Below the pieces are notes generated by a model, which saw only the letters and a list, made by a program, of their open reading frames with translations, searched no databases and was not told where the DNA came from. From Desulfuromusa sp. (GTDB taxonomy: Bacteria > Desulfobacterota > Desulfuromonadia > Desulfuromonadales > Geopsychrobacteraceae), in the NCBI GenBank assembly GCA_021157505.1, contig JAGGWI010000231.1, forward strand, positions 1 through 5,048: a stretch of 5,048 bases of DNA, in the 5' to 3' direction. This document shows, one piece after another, positions 1 to 4,936 of this stretch. Every line of letters starts with the position of its first letter. Within the stretch, counting starts at the first letter, position 1. A program made the position numbers and the translations under genes.

Positions 1-57
1 CATACTCTACAATCGGGGTACACGTAACGAGTACATGTCCCCAAATTATAGAGTATG
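1..57. repeat. Long imperfect palindrome (REP/MITE-like hairpin)
   Basis: The outer arms 1-13 and 45-57 are complementary at 12 of 13 positions. Inside them the four G at 15-18 face the four C at 39-42, and further pairs follow (20-22 with 36-38, 24-26 with 32-34), leaving a five-base loop. The whole stretch can fold into one hairpin on either strand. It lies in non-coding DNA downstream of the ATPase gene pair. Palindromes with GGGG/CCCC cores are common among REP-type elements mobilised by Y1 (RAYT) transposases, but no transposase is present here, so that link is inference. The window starts at the first base of the arm, so the element may extend further left. Confidence 0.6.
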
Positions 58-60
58 CAG

Positions 61-77
61 AAAAAGGTGCCCGACCT
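61..77 (-). terminator. Weak candidate terminator of the ATPase operon
   Basis: Read on the minus strand this is AGGT, a five-base loop, ACCT, then a run of T. The stem has only four pairs, so alone it is marginal. A second hairpin (83-97) lies just before it in the direction of transcription and could help. It is about 200 bases downstream of the oppF-like stop codon, and no other gene lies between. Confidence 0.25.
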
Positions 78-82
78 CCTTG

Positions 83-97
83 CCCGCTGTTGGCGGG
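83..97. repeat. Short GC-rich hairpin
   Basis: CCCGC (83-87) and GCGGG (93-97) are perfectly complementary across a five-base loop. The hairpin lies in the 3' region of the ATPase operon next to the candidate terminator at 61-77. It may stabilise the transcript end or be part of a repeat. Nothing further can be said from one copy. Confidence 0.4.
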
Positions 98-124
98 TTC
101 CCTCCATTCCACAGCTGATTTGAG

Positions 125-163
125 GAGCGGCAAAAACTCGCTTCGCTCAAACATTTGCCGCTC
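125..163. repeat. 10-bp-stem hairpin with CGCTTCGC loop, possible intergenic repeat
   Basis: The arms GAGCGGCAAA (125-134) and TTTGCCGCTC (154-163) are perfectly complementary and enclose a 19-base loop containing TCGCTTCGC. The hairpin lies 112 bases downstream of the oppF-like stop codon on that gene's strand. No T-run follows the stem on either strand, so it is not a convincing terminator. A 3'-end stabiliser or a dispersed repeat is more likely. The same nine bases TCGCTTCGC recur at 2528-2536 in the other intergenic element. Confidence 0.55.
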
Positions 164-275
164 TATTTCACAAAACAGCTACTTCATTCCGGCTGCGTCA
201 CACGGGAAATGGCAGTTCAAAATCCTTAAACCTGTGCCATTCTTTTCCGAAACCATCAATCTGGATAATGAGATA

Positions 276-1271
276 TTATTCTGTCCCCGCCTTATGCAGT
301 AAATAACGTCCCACCTGTTCAGAATGATGGCAGGCAACCATGTGTTCATCTCCGGTTTTCTGGAACAGTGGTTCCTCCTGTTTGCACAGATCATCTGCGT
401 AAGGGCAACGCGGGTGAAAATAGCAACCGCTTGGTGGATTGACAGGAGAAGGTATCTCACCCTTCAAGGCTCTCGGGCGTGGCTGGTCCGGATCAGGTAC
501 GGGAACTGCGTTCAGGAGTGCTTCAGTATAAGGATGACGGGGATTCTTATACAGCTCAGCAGCACTTGTCAGCTCAACAATTTTCCCCAGATACATCACC
601 GCAATACGGTCACTGACGTGTTCTATGACCGCAAGATCATGGGCAATAAAAAGATAGCTGAGGTTGTGTTCCTGTTGAAATCCTTGCAAAAGATTTAAAA
701 TTTGTGCCTGAACCGATAGATCAAGAGCGGAAACAGGTTCATCAGCAATAATCAACTCTGGTTCAACTGCCAGCGCCCGGGCAATCCCTACCCGTTGACG
801 TTGACCGCCGGAAAATTCATGGGGATAGCGTTGCTCATGTTCGGCTGTGAGCCCTACCTTTTCCAACAGTTCTATGACTCGGTCGCGAACCTGGCGAGGA
901 GCCGCCAAACGATGAATCAGCAGGGGTTCACTTAATATTGATCCAACTGTCATGCGTGGATTCAAGGAAGAAAAGGGGTCTTGAAAGATCATCTGCATGC
1001 GCCGACGATAGGGCCGCATCTGTTTGGGAGAAAGGTGGGTTAACTCATTATTGTCAAAAAAAACCTGACCGGAATCGGGCCGGAGCAGCTGCATAATCAG
1101 TTTTCCCGTGGTCGATTTCCCGCAACCCGATTCACCAACCAGCCCCAGAGTCTCTCCCCGTTTTAAACTGAGGGAGAGATTGTCGACAGCAACCAGTTGT
1201 CCCGCTGTTCGACCCAGAGAATCAGTTATGCGAAAACTTTTCCGCAGATTTTTTACCTCAAGTAGTGACAA
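276..1271 (-). CDS. oppF: Peptide/nickel-type ABC importer ATPase, OppF/DppF family
   Basis: ATP-hydrolysing subunit of an oligopeptide/dipeptide-type importer, expected at the cytoplasmic face of the inner membrane as a heterodimer with its OppD-like partner. With the TTG start at 1271 the protein has 331 residues, normal for the family. Visible motifs are Walker A GESGCGKST (46-54), Q-loop Gln97, signature FSGGQ (153-157), Walker B LIIADE ending in Glu178, and switch His211. All catalytic residues are present. The C-terminal oligopeptide-family extension carries Cys283, 289, 296 and 314. An in-frame TTG at 1334 would give 352 residues, but it overlaps oppD, has no clear ribosome site and adds 21 residues before the usual family start. 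The gene is 13 bases downstream of oppD and surely co-transcribed. Substrate (peptides, dipeptides, nickel or sugars) cannot be told from ATPases, so the symbol denotes family, not specificity. Confidence 0.93.
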   Translation of the reverse strand: MSLLEVKNLRKSFRITDSLGRTAGQLVAVDNLSLSLKRGETLGLVGESGCGKSTTGKLIMQLLRPDSGQVFFDNNELTHLSPKQMRPYRRRMQMIFQDPFSSLNPRMTVGSILSEPLLIHRLAAPRQVRDRVIELLEKVGLTAEHEQRYPHEFSGGQRQRVGIARALAVEPELIIADEPVSALDLSVQAQILNLLQGFQQEHNLSYLFIAHDLAVIEHVSDRIAVMYLGKIVELTSAAELYKNPRHPYTEALLNAVPVPDPDQPRPRALKGEIPSPVNPPSGCYFHPRCPYADDLCKQEEPLFQKTGDEHMVACHHSEQVGRYLLHKAGTE

Positions 1272-1280
1272 GATCTGTTG

Positions 1281-1284
1281 TCCT
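1281..1284 (-). promoter_or_regulatory. Ribosome binding site supporting the TTG start of oppF
   Basis: AGGA on the minus strand directly follows the oppD TAA stop and sits nine bases before the TTG at 1271. This favours that start over the upstream TTG at 1334, which has only a poor A/G-rich stretch before it. Translation is probably coupled to that of oppD. Confidence 0.6.
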
Positions 1285-2259
1285 TTAGCCAGCTGATGAA
1301 TATCTCCAGCATCGAACCCAATGATCCGGCTCAATTTCTTCTATCTCTGGCAATTGATGTCCACAAGGAGAGCAGGGGCCTGGACAACGATCCAGAAACA
1401 GGCACCCCTCAAGTTGTTCTCTTAAATCCGGCAGCTGGCCGGGAATAGTGGGGAGGCTGTGTTGCTGACCCAGACGGGGAATGCATTGCAGCAGTCCTTG
1501 AGTGTAGGGGTGTAGAGGGTTCTCAAACACTCTTTTAACCGTTCCCGACTCAACAATCTGCCCTGCATACATCACCGCAAGTTTGTCGGCATTACCGGCG
1601 ACAACTCCCAGATCATGACTGATCAACAACGTCGCCATCTGCTGTTGCTGTTTCAACTCCAGCAACAGATCCATAATCTGTGCCTGAATTGTGACATCGA
1701 GTGCGGTGGTGGGTTCATCGGCAATCAACAGTTTCGGGTCACATGCCAACGCTATGGCAATCATGATCCGTTGGCGTTGTCCACCGGAGAGTTGGTGGGG
1801 ATAGTCACGTAACCGGCGTTTGGGATCAGCAATGCCAACCTTGATTAATAATTCCGCTGCTTGTTCCAACGCTTGTTGCTTTGTGTCTCCCTGATGGAGC
1901 CGGAGAACTTCAGCAATCTGTTCCCCAATGCGTAAAACCGGGTTGAGTGAGGTCATCGGCTCCTGAAAGATCATCGAAATATCGTTGCCACGAATCCGGC
2001 GCATTTCTACGTCGGGTAAGCGTAACAGATCACGACCATCAAGAGAAATTTCACCACCAACAATCCGACCCGGCTCCGGTAGTAAGCGTAACAGCGACAG
2101 AGCTGTCATCGATTTACCACAGCCTGATTCTCCAACCAATGCCAGGGTTTCCCCCCGAGCAATGGTAAAGGAGACGTCATCGACGGCTTTGATCAGTCCG
2201 GTTCGGGTAAAGAAATAGCTTTGTAGATTGTTAACAACAAGACGTTGAGGCATGTTCAT
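1285..2259 (-). CDS. oppD: Peptide/nickel-type ABC importer ATPase, OppD/DppD family
   Basis: First gene of a two-gene unit and the partner ATPase of the OppF-like protein. It has 324 residues, a normal family length. Walker A GESGCGKSM spans 43-51, Q-loop Gln is 99, signature LSGGQ is 157-161, Walker B LLIADE ends at Glu182, and switch His is 215. The domain is therefore intact. The C-terminal extension has Cys286, 292, 299 and 317 in exactly the same spacing as the OppF-like protein, plus an extra Cys296. An iron-sulfur cluster has been described in this region of a mycobacterial Opp ATPase, so one may be bound here (inference). ATG codons at 2259 and 2253 are both possible starts. The ribosome site is weak for either. 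No permease or substrate-binding gene lies upstream, where a 352-base gap and a divergent gene are found. The symbol marks family only; dppD is equally possible. Confidence 0.93.
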   Translation of the reverse strand: MNMPQRLVVNNLQSYFFTRTGLIKAVDDVSFTIARGETLALVGESGCGKSMTALSLLRLLPEPGRIVGGEISLDGRDLLRLPDVEMRRIRGNDISMIFQEPMTSLNPVLRIGEQIAEVLRLHQGDTKQQALEQAAELLIKVGIADPKRRLRDYPHQLSGGQRQRIMIAIALACDPKLLIADEPTTALDVTIQAQIMDLLLELKQQQQMATLLISHDLGVVAGNADKLAVMYAGQIVESGTVKRVFENPLHPYTQGLLQCIPRLGQQHSLPTIPGQLPDLREQLEGCLFLDRCPGPCSPCGHQLPEIEEIEPDHWVRCWRYSSAG

Positions 2260-2277
2260 ATAGACTGTGCTCGTTAA

Positions 2278-2294
2278 AAGTCATGAGATGACTT
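2278..2294. promoter_or_regulatory. Small palindrome in the oppD leader, possible operator or leader hairpin
   Basis: AAGTCAT (2278-2284) and ATGACTT (2288-2294) are perfectly complementary with a three-base spacer GAG. It lies 18 bases upstream of the oppD ATG and downstream of the candidate promoter, so it would be transcribed. It could be a repressor site or a short leader hairpin. No regulator is encoded in the window to match it with. Confidence 0.35.
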
Positions 2295-2329
2295 AAGTTG
2301 TCGATAGGTTTTAACTCAAACCGGCTTCA

Positions 2330-2358
2330 TCTTTACAGGTTTGCCTGCTAATGGTCAA
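2330..2358 (-). promoter_or_regulatory. Candidate sigma70-type promoter of the oppD-oppF unit
   Basis: On the minus strand TTGACC (2358-2353) matches the -35 consensus at five of six positions. After a 17-base spacer comes TAAAGA (2335-2330), a poor -10 box with three of six matches. This would give a leader of roughly 60 bases to the oppD ATG, containing the palindrome at 2278-2294. The -10 weakness keeps confidence low. A second, weaker pair (TTGAGT, 17 bases, TTAAGT) lies closer to the gene. Confidence 0.35.
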
Positions 2359-2392
2359 GATGGAGTTCCACAATGTCTGAATTTTTCGTTGT

Positions 2393-2561
2393 CTAGGGGC
2401 CTGTCGGGCTATCCATGAGCCGACTGCAAATACGGTTGTTTGGCCCATATTTCGAGCCCTTTTTGCCCCATAGCTCTGGCTATGAGCCTGCAAATGTGTC
2501 AAAATCTGATCTCAAACCTCCAAATTTTCGCTTCGCCCCGCATAGTCAGACAGACTCCTCG
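2393..2561. repeat. 169-bp structured intergenic element with imperfect terminal inverted repeats
   Basis: The left end (CTAGGGGCCTGTCGGGCTAT, from 2393) and the reverse complement of the right end (CGAGGAGTCTGTCTGACTAT, from 2561) agree at 15 of 20 positions. Inside are two related units, 2407-2431 and 2478-2495, that share the order GGCTAT, GAGCC, CTGCAAAT. The second contains a perfect 6-bp stem with a four-base loop (CATAGC 2469-2474, GCTATG 2479-2484). No gene-like reading frame is convincing, and the frames that cross it are low-quality. It fills most of the 352-base gap between divergent oppD and the PHP gene. The design suggests a non-autonomous mobile element (MITE) or a composite intergenic repeat. 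No target-site duplication was evident and copy number is unknown. Confidence 0.5.
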
Positions 2562-2611
2562 ATCAGTTTCAGGAAAATGTTTTTAAAAACTGGCTTCTTG
2601 TTTGGAAAAAA

Positions 2612-3508
2612 GTGGATAATGAAACGATGGAAACAGCATACATTGATTTACATCTTCATTCGACTTATTCGGATGGTTATTTATCTCCAGAAGAGGTGGT
2701 GAGCCTCTCACAGAAAGCGGGACTTCAGGCTATTGCATTGGCCGATCACGACAATATTGACGGGATCAAACGTGCTGTCGATGCTGGTGCTGCTGTAGGA
2801 ATTGAAGTCATTGCCGCGGTAGAACTCTCCAGTCAGTGGTTTGAGTATACCGACATGCATTTGCTCGGCTATGGTTTTGATTATCAAGACCCTTATCTGA
2901 TCAGGGCCTTAATGGAGTTTCAGGACTTTCGAGCGACCCGGAGTCAGCAGATCGTGGAGCGGGTGAATCAGAAGTTGGTCGCTGAAAAGCGGGAACCCAT
3001 TAATCCCGATACCGTTCGACATCTGGCCGGTGGGACAATCGGCCGCCCCCATATCGCTTTAGCTTTGCGGCAGGCGGGCTATGTCAGTAATAATGATGAA
3101 GCTTTCAGCCGCTATCTGGTTCCATGTAATGTCCCTAAATACTTTTTCCCTGCTGATGCAGCGATCAAGCTGATTCATGGCAGTGGCGGAATTGTGGTGC
3201 TGGCTCATCCCCCCTATGTGACTCGTGATCGGCACAAGCTCAAAACATTGGTTGCTGAGTTAGTTGGTTTAGGTCTGGATGGTATCGAAGCCTACAATAA
3301 TGGTTCCGGTTTAGAAGATACCGATTGGTTGATTAAATTGGCTCGACAGCACGATCTGGTCGTGACTGGTGGCTCCGATTTCCATGGGGATAGCGGTTCT
3401 ATGATTGAGGTTGGCAGGGGGGTGCGGGGGATTCGGGTCCCTTACCGTTGTGTTGAAGAAATTAAAGGGGCGCTGAGAAAAAATCGTAAAAAATCTGAGC
3501 AGGTCTGA
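2612..3508 (+). CDS. PHP-domain phosphoesterase (RNase AM / 3',5'-nucleoside bisphosphate phosphatase type)
   Basis: Cytoplasmic metal-dependent phosphoesterase with 298 residues. The N-terminal PHP signature is complete: DLHLHS (12-17, His14 and His16), Asp21, ADHDN (44-48), Glu71 and His83. GRPH follows at 144-147, with AHP at 198-200 (His199) and GSDFHG at 254-259 (Asp256, His258). These provide the usual trinuclear metal site. An inserted helical region of about 90-180 between the halves is typical of the YciV/RNase AM group, which removes 3'-phosphate from nucleoside 3',5'-bisphosphates such as pAp and trims RNA 5' ends. Histidinol phosphatase and polymerase PHP domains fit less well. 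The GTG at 2612 has GGA five bases upstream. An ATG at 2627 would remove five residues and is a fair alternative. Its stop abuts the aminotransferase stop on the other strand. The family call is strong; the precise substrate is inferred. Confidence 0.9.
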   Translation: MDNETMETAYIDLHLHSTYSDGYLSPEEVVSLSQKAGLQAIALADHDNIDGIKRAVDAGAAVGIEVIAAVELSSQWFEYTDMHLLGYGFDYQDPYLIRALMEFQDFRATRSQQIVERVNQKLVAEKREPINPDTVRHLAGGTIGRPHIALALRQAGYVSNNDEAFSRYLVPCNVPKYFFPADAAIKLIHGSGGIVVLAHPPYVTRDRHKLKTLVAELVGLGLDGIEAYNNGSGLEDTDWLIKLARQHDLVVTGGSDFHGDSGSMIEVGRGVRGIRVPYRCVEEIKGALRKNRKKSEQV

Positions 3509-3521
3509 TCATAATTGCTCA
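3488..3521 (-). terminator. Probable rho-independent terminator of the aminotransferase gene, inside the PHP gene end
   Basis: On the minus strand TGAGCA (3521-3516) and TGCTCA (3501-3496) form a 6-bp stem around a 14-base loop that holds the aminotransferase stop codon. Two bases after the stem comes a run of six T (3493-3488), and a second T6 tract lies further on at 3483-3478. On the plus strand no T-run follows the stem, so the signal would act in one direction. The T-runs are the Lys/Asn/Arg-rich last codons of the PHP gene. Confidence 0.5.
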
Positions 3522-4666
3522 AACCTCGCAACTGCTTCCGGAATCTGTGTAACATCAATGTTTCCAAAAGCGAGCCGCAGGTAAGGTTCCAACCCCGGGC
3601 CGAAAGCTTCTCCCGGAAGGCAGATCAGATTGGCTTCATCTACCAACTTCCTGGCTGCCTGTCGACCCGTCAAAGACCCCCATGGATGTTTAATCCAGGC
3701 AAAAAAAGAGCCACTGGCGGTGAGTTCGAAATCGGTCTTTGTCGCCAGAAAAGTCGCTTTAAACTGGTCATGTCGCTGCTGCATCATGGCTGCATTCTTT
3801 GTTACCCAGTTATCCAGATAACGACAACCAAATTCCAACGCCAGTTGCGTCGGACGCGGCTGACAAACCACCATGCTATCCTGAATTTTCAGCGTCTGCT
3901 GAATGAACTCTGCAGCTGCAATCAATGCCCCACAGCGTAGCCCGGTCAGGGCAAACGTCTTGCCGAATGAACTGATCTGAATGAAATTATCTGTCCAGTC
4001 TGGACGATTGAACAGTTGATGCGGGGAGGAACCGATAAAAGCATTATATGTTTCATCCAGAATCAAGCTGATGTTGCGCGCCTGTGCCAGCTCGAAAAGG
4101 GCTGTGATCTGTGCCGGTGGAATGACTGCTCCGGTTGGATTGCTCGGAGTTACCAGCAGAATTGCTTTGGTTTTTGGGCTGATCAGGTTGTTGATTGTTT
4201 CCAGATTGGGTTGGCCGGCAGTTTCCGGATCAAAGGGAGCATAGACCGGTTTAATACCGAGGGCCTGCAGCCCCATTGGGTGGTCAAAGTATGCCGGAAG
4301 TTGGACAATAACCTCATCACCGGGTAGACAGAGAGAGGTGATAGTGAGCCAGAAGGCTTGACTGGCCCCAATGGTCAAACAGAGCTGCTCTGCTGTTGGA
4401 GAACCATGATAGTAGCGCTGGTACCAGCTGCAGACGGCCTCTCGAACTTGCGGCAGCCCTTCATCGGGGCTGTACTTGAAGGTTAAGGGGTCATCGAGAC
4501 TCTGCTTCAGATGCTCAATCAACTCTGTCGGTGGTGGGTAGCCAGGGACCGCCTGACAGAGGTCAATCAAGGGTTTCTCCGCAGGAAAAGTACGACCAGC
4601 CAGCCAGCTTTTCACCTCAGTGATTGGTGGCGGTTGAATCGCCGCTATTTGTCCTGATACTTGCAT
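3509..4666 (-). CDS. PLP-dependent class I/II aminotransferase (fold type I)
   Basis: Cytoplasmic enzyme that moves an amino group between an amino acid and a 2-oxo acid. It has 385 residues, normal for the aspartate/aromatic aminotransferase superfamily. The PLP-binding set is complete: Tyr126, PSNPTG (174-179, Asn176), LDETY (203-207, Asp204 and Tyr207), SSFGKT (232-237, Schiff-base Lys236), Arg244 in TGLRCG, and substrate-carboxylate Arg364 in YLRLAFGN. The ATG at 4666 has AGGA ten bases upstream, and no earlier in-frame start looks better. Amino-acid specificity cannot be read from sequence alone, so no symbol is given. It is downstream of, and on the same strand as, an M20 peptidase gene, but a 270-base structured gap lies between, so they are likely separate units. 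It converges on the PHP gene with no spacer. Confidence 0.92.
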   Translation of the reverse strand: MQVSGQIAAIQPPPITEVKSWLAGRTFPAEKPLIDLCQAVPGYPPPTELIEHLKQSLDDPLTFKYSPDEGLPQVREAVCSWYQRYYHGSPTAEQLCLTIGASQAFWLTITSLCLPGDEVIVQLPAYFDHPMGLQALGIKPVYAPFDPETAGQPNLETINNLISPKTKAILLVTPSNPTGAVIPPAQITALFELAQARNISLILDETYNAFIGSSPHQLFNRPDWTDNFIQISSFGKTFALTGLRCGALIAAAEFIQQTLKIQDSMVVCQPRPTQLALEFGCRYLDNWVTKNAAMMQQRHDQFKATFLATKTDFELTASGSFFAWIKHPWGSLTGRQAARKLVDEANLICLPGEAFGPGLEPYLRLAFGNIDVTQIPEAVARFEQL

Positions 4667-4676
4667 TTGAATTATG

Positions 4677-4680
4677 TCCT
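4677..4680 (-). promoter_or_regulatory. Ribosome binding site of the aminotransferase gene
   Basis: AGGA on the minus strand, ten bases before the ATG at 4666. The hairpin at 4682-4705 ends two bases upstream of it in the transcript, close enough to influence access to the site. Confidence 0.55.
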
Positions 4681-4681
4681 G

Positions 4682-4705
4682 CCAGGAGGCTGTCAGTCTC
4701 CTAGG
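4682..4705. repeat. Hairpin next to the aminotransferase ribosome site
   Basis: AGGAG (4684-4688) pairs with CTCCT (4698-4702) across a nine-base loop, and CC (4682-4683) can pair with GG (4704-4705) with one bulged base. In the aminotransferase transcript this stem lies directly upstream of the ribosome site and itself contains both an AGGAG and its complement. A role in translation control is possible but unproven. It overlaps the left arm of the larger inverted repeat. Confidence 0.35.
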
Positions 4706-4903
4706 TCAATGGTTCTCAAGCTTAAGCCCGACAACCCTTTGGACGCTGATCAAATCTGAAAGAACATGATTAAAAAAATGGACTTTGAATTAACCCAAAG
4801 ACTTCAATCTTGGTTTTAGTCTCATCAGATTTTATCCGCCTTTTCCGCTCTTTCAGCGTCCAAAAAGGTTTTAAAGGTCTTTGGACCCAATGAGGAGACT
4901 GAC
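4692..4903. repeat. Nested long inverted repeat, about 210 bp (MITE-like or structured leader)
   Basis: Three ordered inverted-repeat pairs are nested. An 11-bp perfect outer pair is 4692-4702 with 4893-4903. A 12-bp perfect middle pair is TTTGGACGCTGA (4738-4749) with 4853-4864. An 8-bp inner pair is AAATCTGA (4752-4759) with 4825-4832. The sequence between outer and middle pairs is also loosely complementary. Such colinear nesting points to one imperfect foldback structure rather than chance hairpins. It occupies nearly all of the gap between the M20 peptidase stop and the aminotransferase start. An alternative local pairing exists at the right side (ACCCAA 4885-4890 with TTGGGT 4905-4910). 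No open frame of note lies inside. It may be a decayed mobile element or a transcribed leader. Confidence 0.55.
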
Positions 4904-4936
4904 CTTGGGTCTGTCCCCGGGTAAACAATAATCAGA

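Noticed and set aside
281..287. TGTCCCC-type core within the OppF-like gene end as a further REP site
   Set aside because: It is fully explained as the Ala-Gly-Thr codons near the C-terminus, and no palindrome surrounds it.
90..302. Plus-strand 70-codon frame downstream of the ATPase operon
   Set aside because: It includes both arms of the 125-163 hairpin and the 3' end of the oppF-like gene on the opposite strand, with no protein features.
1272..1334. Upstream TTG start at 1334 for the OppF-like gene (352 residues)
   Set aside because: It overlaps the end of oppD by 50 bases, lacks a clear ribosome site and adds 21 residues before the usual family start. The TTG at 1271 has AGGA nine bases upstream.
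2311..2502. Minus-strand 63-codon frame upstream of oppD
   Set aside because: It spans the candidate promoter and the repeat element, has no good ribosome site and no family resemblance.
2579..2590. Perfect 12-base A/T palindrome before the PHP gene as an operator
   Set aside because: T5A5 flanked by G and C is easily produced by chance in A/T-rich leaders, and there is no repeat of it elsewhere in the window.
2415..2702. Plus-strand reading frame of 95 codons across the intergenic element and into the PHP gene
   Set aside because: It crosses a palindromic element, overlaps the start of the well-supported PHP gene in another frame, and its protein has no recognisable motif.
3515..3940. Plus-strand 141-codon frame opposite the aminotransferase gene
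   Set aside because: It is antisense to a gene with all PLP-binding residues intact, and the translated product is low-complexity and unlike any family.
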